Assembly (NCBI GenBank): GCA_012511955.1
Contig: JAAZFC010000015.1
Coordinates: forward strand, 1-57,225
Reading direction: 5' to 3'
Source of the DNA: Fibrobacter sp.
GTDB lineage: Bacteria; Fibrobacterota; Fibrobacteria; Fibrobacterales; Fibrobacteraceae
DNA: 57,225 bases
Shown one piece after another: positions 23,838 to 35,633 of the stretch; position 1 is the first letter of the stretch, and every line of letters starts with the position of its first letter. The translations under genes were made by a program, and so were the position numbers. The notes under the pieces were generated by a model. It made no database searches and was not told the DNA's origin. It worked only from the letters and a program-made list of their open reading frames with translations.

Positions 23838-25763
23838 TTAGCTCAGCAGTTTGGTTACCGCTTGCACATACAATCCAGGATTGGGTAGGGGAGAGCCTTC
23901 GGCTAGCAAAGCTTGCCCCATAAGCACTGTGGGCCAATCGCCAAGGTCTTCTTTGGCTTTAACCTTTTCCAAGAGCTTTTTATTTATGGCGTGATTGGGG
24001 TTTATTTCCAAAATGCGCTTGGATTTGGGCATATTATTTTGCCCCATCTGGGTCATAAGTCTTTCCATGTGTGCGCTCATGGCATCTTCTTTGTTGGTGA
24101 GCACACAAGCACTGTCTTTTAGACGAGTGGTAACACGCACGGTTTCAATATCTTCGTCCAAAGCTTTTTGCAAAGCTGCGCACAGTTCTGAATACTCATT
24201 TTGACTTTCTTTTTCGCTGGCTTCTTCTTCCGCAGTCTTTTCTAAGGCAATATCACCACGACTAATATCCTTAAAGCTTTTGCCCTCGAAATCTTGCAAG
24301 CCACCCATCATAAACTCGTCAATGGGATCAGCCATATAAAGCACTTCAAAACCCTTGGCTTTAAAAGCTTCTAAATGCGGGCTAGCTTCTAAAGTGGTCA
24401 AGTTTTCCCCAGTGATATAATAGATGTCTTTTTGCTCATCGCGCATACGACTCACATAATCTTTGAGGCTGGTAAGCTTATCGGTACCCACCACCGTAGA
24501 ATTAAAGCGCAACAAGCTTTTAAGCTCGTCTAGCCATTCCCAGTTCATGTGGAAACCTTCTTTTAAAATGCTTCCCAATTCTTTCCAAAATTCAGCGTAT
24601 TCTTCGGGCTTGTCATCGGCCAAGCTTTGCAAAGATTCCAAAGTCTTTTTAGTAACATGATTTTTGATATTATTGATAATACGATTGTTTTGTAAAATCT
24701 CTCGGGATACATTCAGAGGAAGATCTTCGCTATCAATAACTCCCCGCACAAAGCGCAACCATGGGGGCAACAAGTCTTTGCAATCGTCCATGATAAACAC
24801 TCTTTTTACATAGAGCTTTAGCCCATGACTGCGATCCGAGTGGAAAATGCCAAAAGGCGCTTTAGAAGGCACATAAATTAAAGACCAATATTCATTGATT
24901 CCCTCAATGTGGGAGTGGCTATAAGTGGCCGCAGGGCTACCGCTATAATCCCCGGAAACATTGCTGTAAAACTCTTGGTATTGCTCCGCTTCAACTTCGT
25001 TGGGATTGCGACGCCACAAAGCGGGTTTTTCGTTTAAGCGCTCTGGTCCAGCAGGTACATCCACCACATCATCATCTTTTTTATCTTCTTCTGCGGATTT
25101 TTCTTCAGGTTTTTCGATGGTTTCTAAGTAAATAGGGTGGGTTACAAATTCTGAGTACTTTTGAATGATGGAACGCACTCTCCAACTGGAGGCAAACTCC
25201 TTGCTGTCATCATCATCTTTTAAATGCACCACAATGCGAGTACCGCGACCGTCTTTTTCGGTGCTACTAATGCTAAACTCACCAGTGCCTTCAGAAGTCC
25301 AAGCCCAAGCTTCGCTTTCACCAGCTTTGCGAGTGATAACTTCTACCTTAGCAGCCACCATAAATACCGAATAAAAACCCACTCCAAACTGCCCAATAAG
25401 ATTAACATCTTTCTTGGCATCTCCCGAAAGATTCTTTAAAAAATGCTTGGTTCCTGAACGGGCAATGGTTCCCAAGTTTTCCATTAAATCTTGGTGATTC
25501 ATTCCAATACCAGTATCTTCAATCACCACTTGTTTTTTGTCTTCGTCCACTTGCACATCTATGCGCAATTCGCTATTATCTTTGAGCAAATCGGGGTTGC
25601 TAATGGATTCAAAACGCACCTTGTCCAAAGCATCGGCGGCGTTGGAAATCAACTCCCGCACAAATATTTCGGGATTTGAATAAAGCGAATGAATCATTAA
25701 CTGCAAAAGTTCCCGTACTTCCGTCTGAAATTCGTGTTTTTCTACTTGTTCTTTTTTAGACAC
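23838..25763 (-). CDS. htpG: Chaperone HtpG (Hsp90)
   Basis: 641 residues from a GTG start at 25763, which has GGAGG 5 bases upstream; an in-frame TTG at 25775 overlaps that site and is unlikely. The N-terminal GHKL ATPase has ELISNAADALDK, VVIEDTGIGMN and QFGVGFYSVFM. The middle domain has GVIDSEDLPLNVSRE, and the C-terminal dimerisation domain ends in the usual way. An acidic insertion (about 215-235, EKPEEKSAEEDKKDDD) lies between the N and middle domains. A cytoplasmic ATP-driven folding helper, ending next to a shared terminator. Confidence 0.95.
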   Translation of the reverse strand: MSKKEQVEKHEFQTEVRELLQLMIHSLYSNPEIFVRELISNAADALDKVRFESISNPDLLKDNSELRIDVQVDEDKKQVVIEDTGIGMNHQDLMENLGTIARSGTKHFLKNLSGDAKKDVNLIGQFGVGFYSVFMVAAKVEVITRKAGESEAWAWTSEGTGEFSISSTEKDGRGTRIVVHLKDDDDSKEFASSWRVRSIIQKYSEFVTHPIYLETIEKPEEKSAEEDKKDDDVVDVPAGPERLNEKPALWRRNPNEVEAEQYQEFYSNVSGDYSGSPAATYSHSHIEGINEYWSLIYVPSKAPFGIFHSDRSHGLKLYVKRVFIMDDCKDLLPPWLRFVRGVIDSEDLPLNVSREILQNNRIINNIKNHVTKKTLESLQSLADDKPEEYAEFWKELGSILKEGFHMNWEWLDELKSLLRFNSTVVGTDKLTSLKDYVSRMRDEQKDIYYITGENLTTLEASPHLEAFKAKGFEVLYMADPIDEFMMGGLQDFEGKSFKDISRGDIALEKTAEEEASEKESQNEYSELCAALQKALDEDIETVRVTTRLKDSACVLTNKEDAMSAHMERLMTQMGQNNMPKSKRILEINPNHAINKKLLEKVKAKEDLGDWPTVLMGQALLAEGSPLPNPGLYVQAVTKLLS

Positions 25764-25908
25764 ATATACCTCCAAAAAAATAATTAAGGACTACAATATA
25801 CTTTTTATCGCTAATAATAATACTAAGACCCCTTTATTTGGGCAAGTCCATGCTTTTGCGCAAAATTCTATGTATATTCACTGGATTATTTTAAACTTCA
25901 GGTAAATT

Positions 25909-28632
<2,724 letters not shown>

Positions 28633-28723
28633 TTAAAGCTTGAGTAAATGTCGATTAACAAGAATTTTCATCTTTGCTATTTTTGTATCTTTATAGTGTC
28701 GTATAAAATATAAAGGTATGGAT

Positions 28724-29209
28724 ATGAGAAAAGTATTTGGATTGATATTCACCTTGTTAGTTGCTGCACCTTCTATGGCCCAGTATAATGGCATAGGTTT
28801 TGGTGGTTATTTGCAAGCTGGTAATCCCCATGAGGCAGGCGGTCTCAATATGAAGTTTTTTTTAAGTCAGCGTCATGCCATAGATGCTCAACTTAGCATT
28901 CAAATGTCGCCATTGGCAAAATCCATGGGAGCTTATGGTACATATTTATTCCATTGGTGGGATGCTCTTCCTATAAATAAGGGTGCTATTCCCCTTTATA
29001 TAGGGCCCAATTTAGGTTTTGGAGTATGGGACGGTGGATTTACTATCCGAGGTGGTGCCATTGCGGGCTTAGCTTATGCTTTACCCAAAGGAACTGCTCC
29101 TTTAGACTTTTATTTACAACTTAACCCTGCCATTGAAGTTGATTTTGTCGATAAAACTCATGCCAGTTTTAATCTTTATCTTCAATTTGGCATAAGATTT
29201 TACATATAG
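28724..29209 (+). CDS. Small outer-membrane beta-barrel protein
   Basis: 161 residues from the ATG at 28724, which has AAAGG at proper distance; an ATG at 28718 is too close to it. The signal peptide ends APSMAQ. The mature part alternates Gly/aromatic strands (IGFGGYLQAG, LYIGPNLGFGVWDGGF) and ends in FGIRFYI, a beta-barrel terminal strand. First of four cotranscribed envelope genes. Exact family not recognised (DUF3996-like at best). Confidence 0.65.
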   Translation: MRKVFGLIFTLLVAAPSMAQYNGIGFGGYLQAGNPHEAGGLNMKFFLSQRHAIDAQLSIQMSPLAKSMGAYGTYLFHWWDALPINKGAIPLYIGPNLGFGVWDGGFTIRGGAIAGLAYALPKGTAPLDFYLQLNPAIEVDFVDKTHASFNLYLQFGIRFYI

Positions 29210-29215
29210 GTTATA

Positions 29216-29641
29216 ATGTTTTTAAGATTACTTATTCTTTCGTTTTTATTACTCTCTTGCTCCATACACGATGCTGGAGTTGTAGTGGGTAAAGCTTATG
29301 ATAGCAGCAAAAAAACTGTTATAGATACTGCAAGCTCCTTTCATTTAAACGATCCCATATTTTTGCAGGTTTTTAATGGAAGCACAGCTTTTGAAACGGA
29401 CACTATTACATTAAATATTTACCGATTCCATTCGCCCGAATCTAAAAAGCTCATTAATTCACGACCTTTAGTGCCTGGAAAAAAAGCCACAGATGTGGTG
29501 ATGCGTGGCCCTGAATCCAATCCGCTAACTGCACGTAAATTGTTGCGCACAGGTCAAGCTGGTGATTACTTACTTGAAGCTACTAGCGGTGATAGAATTA
29601 TAGGTGATCAGTTAATAAATATGTATAAAGGGAAAAAATGA
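29216..29641 (+). CDS. Small lipoprotein of unknown function
   Basis: 141 residues. Hydrophobic signal with lipobox LLLSC at about residue 15. The mature part looks like a short beta-sandwich (IFLQVFNG, DTITLNIYRF). It starts 6 bases after the barrel gene and overlaps the next gene by 4 bases (ATGA), so it is translationally coupled. No family recognised. Confidence 0.65.
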   Translation: MFLRLLILSFLLLSCSIHDAGVVVGKAYDSSKKTVIDTASSFHLNDPIFLQVFNGSTAFETDTITLNIYRFHSPESKKLINSRPLVPGKKATDVVMRGPESNPLTARKLLRTGQAGDYLLEATSGDRIIGDQLINMYKGKK

Positions 29642-30543
29642 AGAAGTGCTTATTAGGGCTTTTTGTTATAATGTTATTTAGCTGTTCGCAAAGCGATGTG
29701 GCTATTAAGTACAATTTGCCCGCCCCAGTTTCCATGGAATTATACCACAACGGCTACTATTCTAGTTTTGATGGCAAAGACGAACTCGTAGGTACTATTT
29801 CTTCTAATTTTACCAAAGCAATTTATAGCCAAAGTGGTGATTTTTTATCTTATGAAAGAGAATATCTTTCTGATGCTTCCAAAGGCTATCATAAAAACTC
29901 CATGCCCTTAGAACTTAGTTGGCGCATTCCTTTTTTGTCTGTACAATCCGTGGAAGGGCAAGTTAACCGGGTGCAAAGTGTCAGAGGCTACGAAAAATTT
30001 ATCCCCGATGTGGTGGAAAAACTTCCCATTAAAAAACATTTTAAAAATCAGCTGCGCAATCAGCGCTTTCAATTGGAATTTGATAGATACGAAAAACGCC
30101 GATGGGAACTAGGACACTTAATAGGATCGAAAAAAGTCCCCACTAAAGGTGATATCACTGCTGAATTATCCAATCAAGGTCGCTTGCCTATTCCTATGCT
30201 CGAAGTAGATTCAGTAATTTCCACAGGTTTTCGCAAGCTAGATAAACGCCGTTGTTTTGTGTACAATGTGTATTATCGTGAAAGGGAGCCTTTTCCATAC
30301 TTTATGTGGGAACAACATGCTTATGGAATAGAAAATGCTGCGGCTTTACGGGAGTTTAAGCCAGATTCTGGATCCTACTACACCCATTATTCCATGGCCA
30401 TTGATCCTAAAACTGGAATTCCATGTCAAGAGCGCGAAGTTAAGCATGGAACGATTTTTGTGAGCAATGAAAAAACCAAAGAAAAAGACGAAATAAAAGT
30501 TAATATTACTTTGGAAAATCTTTATAATATAGATCAGTTATGA
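29638..30543 (+). CDS. Lipoprotein of unknown function
   Basis: 301 residues; the lipobox is MLFSC. The mature region is rich in Lys, Arg and aromatic residues, with YEKRRWELGHLIG and FVYNVYYREREPFPYFMWE. No family recognised. It overlaps both neighbours by 4 bases, so it is part of a tightly coupled envelope operon and probably contributes to one complex with them. Confidence 0.65.
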   Translation: MKKCLLGLFVIMLFSCSQSDVAIKYNLPAPVSMELYHNGYYSSFDGKDELVGTISSNFTKAIYSQSGDFLSYEREYLSDASKGYHKNSMPLELSWRIPFLSVQSVEGQVNRVQSVRGYEKFIPDVVEKLPIKKHFKNQLRNQRFQLEFDRYEKRRWELGHLIGSKKVPTKGDITAELSNQGRLPIPMLEVDSVISTGFRKLDKRRCFVYNVYYREREPFPYFMWEQHAYGIENAAALREFKPDSGSYYTHYSMAIDPKTGIPCQEREVKHGTIFVSNEKTKEKDEIKVNITLENLYNIDQL

Positions 30544-30926
30544 TTTTTTCTCTAAAATGGTGGCTGTTAATCAGCTTTTTGTTGATTTTATCTTGTGCCA
30601 GCGGTTCGGTGCAATATGTTTTAGTTCAAGATGCCCAAGACTCTTACAAACATGCAGCTAAAGAGTATCACAAGGTAGAGGATGAATATATTGTATTGCT
30701 TTTTAACTTAGAGCGCTATCCTGAAGATTCCTTTTTGGTGGAGCAAAAAAAAACTTTAATGAAGGAATTAGACCATTTGCGCAATATTATGCTCCATAGT
30801 CGTTTGGAATTTGATGAATCTGTGCAAGAGTGGGATGCGCAAATTACGGGTAATATGGTAATTAAAGGTCAGAAAGTACCTACTTTAGATACAGCATCAC
30901 TTAGACCGCTATTTACGCCCAATTAA
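30540..30926 (+). CDS. Small coiled-coil lipoprotein
   Basis: 128 residues; the signal ends in the lipobox LILSC. About 35-100 form a helical, heptad-like stretch (DAQDSYKHAAKEYHKVEDEY, ...KKTLMKELDHLRNIML), suggesting a periplasmic coiled coil. Last gene of the barrel-plus-three-lipoproteins operon; overlaps the previous gene by 4 bases. Function unknown. Confidence 0.65.
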   Translation: MIFSLKWWLLISFLLILSCASGSVQYVLVQDAQDSYKHAAKEYHKVEDEYIVLLFNLERYPEDSFLVEQKKTLMKELDHLRNIMLHSRLEFDESVQEWDAQITGNMVIKGQKVPTLDTASLRPLFTPN

Positions 30927-30939
30927 ACTTAATCTTTAT

Positions 30940-31722
30940 TTACACTCCATAACATTTGCGAGCATTGCGGCGACAGTGTTCTGCCATTTTTTCAGGGCTT
31001 AGGCCTTTGATTTTAGCTAATGCTTTAACCACTTGTTCCACCATGGCCGGGGTAGCAACTTTGCCACGAAAGGGTACTGGAGCCAAAAATGGTGCATCAG
31101 TTTCCGTTAAAATGCGATCCAACGGCAAATACTCTGCCACGGTGCGTATGTCCCCAGCGTTTTTAAAGGTAATTACTCCAGTAAACCCGAAAAAGAGATT
31201 AATATCGAGGCTTAAAAGCTTTTTAGCAAATTCTAAACTTGCGGTGTAGCAATGTACATGAATAGGGAAGGGAAAACTCTTAAATTCTTGTAAAATTTCC
31301 CAGGTATCAGCTTCGGCTTCTCTAGTATGTAACACAAAGGGCTTTTTCAGTTCTAAAGCCAATTGAAGTTGCCGCCTAAAAGCTTCTTTTTGCACTTCGG
31401 CAGGGGAGTGCATATAGTGGTAGTCCAATCCCGCTTCGCCCACTGCAATGGCTTTGGGATGTTCCAAGGCTTGGCGCATACTCGCTTCCACTTGGTCGTC
31501 ATAAATTTTAGCATCGTGGGGATGCACACCAAAAGTGCCAAAAATACGCTCATCTTGGTCTAACCATGCTAAAGTTTGAGCAAAATCGTCAGGATGGCAA
31601 GCCACTTGCAACATGGTTTCGGGGATAAAAGGCATGGTTTCCCATAATTCTTCTAGGGTTTTTAGTTTTAATCTATCAAGCACCATATCGAGGTGGCAAT
31701 GGGTATCAATTAAGTTATTCAT
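30940..31722 (-). CDS. tatD: TatD-family metal-dependent hydrolase
   Basis: 260 residues. The metal ligands of the TIM barrel are visible: DTHCHLD at the start, GEAGLDYHY, VLHTREAE, HVHCYT and TETDAPFLAPVP. TatD proteins are 3'-5' deoxyribonucleases linked to DNA repair and oxidative stress. The start overlaps the greB stop by 8 bases, so the two are cotranscribed. Confidence 0.92.
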   Translation of the reverse strand: MNNLIDTHCHLDMVLDRLKLKTLEELWETMPFIPETMLQVACHPDDFAQTLAWLDQDERIFGTFGVHPHDAKIYDDQVEASMRQALEHPKAIAVGEAGLDYHYMHSPAEVQKEAFRRQLQLALELKKPFVLHTREAEADTWEILQEFKSFPFPIHVHCYTASLEFAKKLLSLDINLFFGFTGVITFKNAGDIRTVAEYLPLDRILTETDAPFLAPVPFRGKVATPAMVEQVVKALAKIKGLSPEKMAEHCRRNARKCYGV

Positions 31723-32185
31723 AAGTAGTAATATCTGTGATGGTTAAAATGCGTTGGCCTCCGGGGGTGTTCACCGTGGCTTTGTCGCCAACTTTTTTGT
31801 TTTGCAGAGCTTTGCCAATGGGAGATTGCAAAGAAATTAATCCTTTTAATGGATCTATCTCCGCCGTACCCACAAAAGCATAGACAAATTCCTTGCCTGC
31901 AGAATCTTTCACAGTAACTTTAGATCCAAAAATTACCTCACCAGTCTCTTTGGGAGAATCTTGTATAATAGCGCCATCCAACAGTCTATCTAGCTGCCTC
32001 AGGCGCTGATCAATTTCTCGTATGCGCATGCGGCCATAAGTATAAGCGGCGTTTTCGGACCTATCGCCTTCGGCAGCGGCATCTTGCACTTGCTGGAGCA
32101 TTTGCGGGCGTTCGCGATATTTAAGTTCTTCCCATTCAGATTTAAGTTTGGCAAAGCCTTGGGGGCTAATTAAGTGCTTTTTCAT
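31715..32185 (-). CDS. greB: Transcription elongation factor GreB-like
   Basis: 156 residues. The N-terminal coiled coil carries the acidic tip and the GreB-type block GDRSENAAYTYGRMRIREID; the C-terminal FKBP-like domain has GSKVTVKD...SLQSPIGKAL. The protein rescues backtracked RNA polymerase by stimulating transcript cleavage. The choice of GreB over GreA rests on the YTYG...REID block. First gene of a greB-tatD unit, divergent from the DUF2062 gene. Confidence 0.9.
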   Translation of the reverse strand: MKKHLISPQGFAKLKSEWEELKYRERPQMLQQVQDAAAEGDRSENAAYTYGRMRIREIDQRLRQLDRLLDGAIIQDSPKETGEVIFGSKVTVKDSAGKEFVYAFVGTAEIDPLKGLISLQSPIGKALQNKKVGDKATVNTPGGQRILTITDITTYE

Positions 32186-32236
32186 AGTGAAATAATAGCA
32201 AACACAATGCGTTTTAGTTTGCTATCTTTGCAAACA

Positions 32237-32818
32237 ATGCAGACACCTGATTCCATCAGTAGTGCCCCTCCTAAAAATAGGCGTGCCAATAAAGAACCTC
32301 GTAATGTCAGGGTTCGGCGTTATATATACAATCAGCTTTTTCCTAAAAGGCAATCACCTCTAAAGGTATCTTTGGCGGTTTTTATTGGAATATTCATCGG
32401 AATATTACCCACCTGGGGTATTGCGGTACTTTTGACCATTATTATTTTAGGTTTTCTTAAACTACCTAAGCTACCTGGAGTTTTAGCATCTTTTGTAGCT
32501 ACGCCACCTACGCAATTTTTCATTTTTTACCCTATTGGTTTATGGCTAGGAAGCAAAATTTTACCCCCCCCAGATAAACCTGTACAGCTAATAGAAGAAA
32601 TTCGTTCCATGAATTTAAGCAATTTTACAGAAAAATTTGCTTGGCTCTTTGGCTCCGCTCGGGAATATTTTATTTCTTTTATAGTGGGTATGGTAATCGT
32701 TGCTATTTTAGTAGCTTTTATAGGTGCCCTACTTACATGGTTTATTATGAATGTGCGGCGTAAAAAGCTTTTAAAACAAAGAGAATTGCGTCGTTTAAAA
32801 TTAAAAACTAAATCTTGA
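32237..32818 (+). CDS. DUF2062-domain membrane protein
   Basis: 193 residues from the ATG at 32237. Earlier in-frame starts (32207 ATG, 32174 GTG) run into the greB leader and none has a clear ribosome binding site, so the start is uncertain. A basic N-terminus precedes SLAVFIGIFIGILPTWG and LASFVATPPTQFFIFYPIGLWLG, the DUF2062 signature, and a third membrane helix and basic tail follow. The function of the family is poorly known. It overlaps the following frame by a few bases. Confidence 0.8.
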   Translation: MQTPDSISSAPPKNRRANKEPRNVRVRRYIYNQLFPKRQSPLKVSLAVFIGIFIGILPTWGIAVLLTIIILGFLKLPKLPGVLASFVATPPTQFFIFYPIGLWLGSKILPPPDKPVQLIEEIRSMNLSNFTEKFAWLFGSAREYFISFIVGMVIVAILVAFIGALLTWFIMNVRRKKLLKQRELRRLKLKTKS

Positions 32819-32826
32819 GAAATATT

Positions 32827-34062
32827 ATGAAGATATATCCTTTTCGCGCTATACGCCCAGATTCCGATGAAGCTTCCCAAGTGGCTTCTTTACCCTACGA
32901 TGTTGTTAATAGAGAAGAAGCCGCCGAACTGGCCAAGGGCTTTCCTAACTCTTTTTTGCGGGTGGTGCGTTCCGAAATCGAACTTCCTGCCGAAGTCGAT
33001 GCCTATTCTGATCAAGTTTATGCCAAAGCCGTGGAAAACTTACATAAAATGCAAAAAGCTGGGGTTTTGATACAAGATGATGAACCCTACTTTTATGTAT
33101 ATAGACAAACCATGGATGGGCGAGAGCAATACGGCTTAGTTTGCTGTGTACACGCCCAAGATTATGTAGATGGCAACATCAAAAAACACGAACTTACTCG
33201 CGCAGATAAAGAGGAAGATCGTTTACGCCATGTTTTAGAAACTAATTGCAACACAGGTCCGGTGTTTTTGACCTATCAAGACTCTGGACAGTACGAAATA
33301 TTCTCCCAAGTGTGTAAGCAAGCGCCCCTTTACGACTTTGTAGCGGTAGATGGCATTGGACACACAGTTTGGCGTATGGATAGCCCAGAAATCCAAGCAA
33401 AATTATTAGAATCTTTTGCCCAAGTACCACATTCTTACATCGCCGATGGGCATCATCGCAGTGCTGCGGGAACCCGCGCCGCTCTATACCGTGCCCAAAA
33501 CAATCCCCAACACACTAGCGACGAAGAATACAATCGTTTTATGGCGATTTTGTTCCCCGCCGATCACTTAAAAATCTTTGATTACAATAGGGTGGTCCAA
33601 GATTTAAACGGTCATAGTTCCGCAGAATTTATGGAAAAATTAGGGAAGATTTTTGACATTGAAGAAATCCCCTCGGCCCAAAGTCCTGGCCAAGCTCAGC
33701 AAGTAAACCTTTATTTGGACAAAAAATGGTATGCTTGCAAATTTAAATCAGAACATTTGCAAAATTTAAGCGTAACCGACCGCTTAGATGTTTCCCTTTT
33801 GCAAAACTTAGTGTTAAAACCGCTCTTGGGCATAGACGACCCTCGCACCTCCCAGCGCATTGATTTTGTGGGTGGCATTCGCGGCTTAGATGGCTTGCAA
33901 AAACGCGTGGATAGCGGTGAAATGGCTTGTGCTTTTGCCATGCACCCCACCACTATCACAGAACTCATAGACATAGCCGATGCTGGGGAAATCATGCCTC
34001 CCAAATCCACTTGGTTTGAACCAAAATTGCGTTCAGGGTTGCTTATACATAGCTTAGATTAG
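32827..34062 (+). CDS. DUF1015-family protein
   Basis: 411 residues from the ATG at 32827; an upstream TTG in the preceding gene is unlikely. PYDVVNREEA near the start, HELTRADKEEDRLRH, NTGPVFLTYQD and YIADGHHRSAAG are the conserved DUF1015 blocks. A soluble, probably enzymatic family often found near serine or D-lactate metabolism, without a settled reaction. The next gene starts 8 bases downstream. Confidence 0.88.
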   Translation: MKIYPFRAIRPDSDEASQVASLPYDVVNREEAAELAKGFPNSFLRVVRSEIELPAEVDAYSDQVYAKAVENLHKMQKAGVLIQDDEPYFYVYRQTMDGREQYGLVCCVHAQDYVDGNIKKHELTRADKEEDRLRHVLETNCNTGPVFLTYQDSGQYEIFSQVCKQAPLYDFVAVDGIGHTVWRMDSPEIQAKLLESFAQVPHSYIADGHHRSAAGTRAALYRAQNNPQHTSDEEYNRFMAILFPADHLKIFDYNRVVQDLNGHSSAEFMEKLGKIFDIEEIPSAQSPGQAQQVNLYLDKKWYACKFKSEHLQNLSVTDRLDVSLLQNLVLKPLLGIDDPRTSQRIDFVGGIRGLDGLQKRVDSGEMACAFAMHPTTITELIDIADAGEIMPPKSTWFEPKLRSGLLIHSLD

Positions 34063-34070
34063 GAGTAATT

Positions 34071-35618
34071 ATGGGTAAACTTAGCCTAAAAATCATTTTA
34101 TTAGGGCTAATTACCCATAGCTTAAGTTTTGCCCTGATTTTATCTCAGCGTCCATTTTTGGGCTATAAAAATCTTCCTTCGGCACGCATGATGCCCCAGG
34201 GGCGTTTGCTTACATCGGTGCATGTAGCGCCCAAAAATCACTATGATTTGCGGGGAGAACTAGACAAGCAACTTCACCTTAACTTGCTCACCAACCCTTT
34301 GAGTTGGCTAGAATGGGGAGCGGTTTTTAGCCATAATTTCTATAAAGATGATATTTTAACCCATAGAGCTGGTGAATTAGGATTAAAACTGCAATTCCCG
34401 CGCATAGATGAATGGCAACCTTATCTCTCCCTGGGAATTGTGGATGTATTTGAAGAAGATCGCTGGATAGAAAACTTCTATTTTGTGGGATCATACTCCT
34501 TAGCTTGGAGATTTCTGCACTTTGGCGTAGATGTGGGTTCTATTTATACAAGAAAGAGTAATATCTTTGACGAAGATTCCCCCGCAGAAATCAGTTCCTT
34601 CGGCGCCATAGAGTTAGACATGGGTTGGGTGGAAATCTTGTTAGAAACCCAATGGTTTGGGCGCCGATCTTTTTTGTGGAACGCTTCGCTGTGGGCTAAG
34701 CCCCTAAGCCCCAAGCCGGGTATGGATCGCAATCTAATTGCTCTAGGCGCAGGGGTGGAAAAAGGCTCCCATGGTGCCAAAAAAGCTTTTTGGGGTGGGG
34801 GACAAGTGCAATTTCCCCTAGAAAAGCTTGCTAGCGCAGATTCTGCTAAGCAGGCTAAGATCAGCTTGGCTTTTTACCCAATTTTTGATCATAGTTTTCC
34901 CATAAATGCCAAAAATCAAAAAAAACAGTGGCAACTAAATTTGGGTATAGATTTAGCCACTAGTTTAAGCGCTTCGGGCTTGTATTGGGTAAACACTTTT
35001 TATCCCCTGGGGGCTAGTTCTGCAATGGTAGAAAGCTTGCCCAAGCGCCAAGCGTGGCAGCGTAGCTACCTCAACTTTGCTATGGAGCAGAGTTGGGGTA
35101 GCTCCTTTAAGTTAGCTGCGCCCCAAGTGGCTTTAGGCTTATTAGAAGCTGGGGCCGCAGGATTACAAGTACAGCAAAACTTTAGCGTTTTTAGTTGGCA
35201 CAATTTCAGTCTAAACGCAAGAGTTTTGCTAGATACCGCCGCTGAAATTTTCCGAGATTTTCATATCAGTTTGCCCTTGCATCCCACTTTACCCGGCTTT
35301 TTGCAATACAGCCAACTTCGCTGTGAAGGGGGCTATTATGCCGACCAAAACTGGCGTTTATTGGGGCAAATAGCCCAGGGAACTGCAAAGAATCATCTCG
35401 TTTTAGGTGGTGGTTATAATTTCAACGATAATCTGTGGGTATTTGAGGCGCAAATGCGCTTTGCCTGGGGTAAAACCAGCGTGGGTAATCAGAACTTCAC
35501 CGTGGGTTATGCTCCTATCTTAGAGCATCATCTCAGCGCAGAGCATTCCATCTATACAGGTATTCAAAGCATAGATGGCAATGCCAGTTGGCGACCGCAA
35601 AAACTTTGGAAAAAATAG
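34071..35618 (+). CDS. Predicted outer-membrane beta-barrel protein
   Basis: 515 residues. Signal peptide (about 1-21, ending LSFA), preceded by GGAG. The mature part has regularly alternating short strands with Trp/Tyr/Phe-rich turns (WLEWGAVFSHNFY, WRFLHFGVDVGSIY, WGGGQVQFPLE), typical of a large barrel. No family recognised. It is codirectional with the DUF1015 gene and converges on another barrel gene. Confidence 0.65.
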   Translation: MGKLSLKIILLGLITHSLSFALILSQRPFLGYKNLPSARMMPQGRLLTSVHVAPKNHYDLRGELDKQLHLNLLTNPLSWLEWGAVFSHNFYKDDILTHRAGELGLKLQFPRIDEWQPYLSLGIVDVFEEDRWIENFYFVGSYSLAWRFLHFGVDVGSIYTRKSNIFDEDSPAEISSFGAIELDMGWVEILLETQWFGRRSFLWNASLWAKPLSPKPGMDRNLIALGAGVEKGSHGAKKAFWGGGQVQFPLEKLASADSAKQAKISLAFYPIFDHSFPINAKNQKKQWQLNLGIDLATSLSASGLYWVNTFYPLGASSAMVESLPKRQAWQRSYLNFAMEQSWGSSFKLAAPQVALGLLEAGAAGLQVQQNFSVFSWHNFSLNARVLLDTAAEIFRDFHISLPLHPTLPGFLQYSQLRCEGGYYADQNWRLLGQIAQGTAKNHLVLGGGYNFNDNLWVFEAQMRFAWGKTSVGNQNFTVGYAPILEHHLSAEHSIYTGIQSIDGNASWRPQKLWKK

Positions 35619-35633
35619 TTTTTGCTCCAAGTT

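Noticed and set aside
25764-25908. CIRCE/HrcA operator upstream of htpG
   Set aside because: No inverted repeat of the CIRCE type (TTAGCACTC-N9-GAGTGCTAA) is visible.
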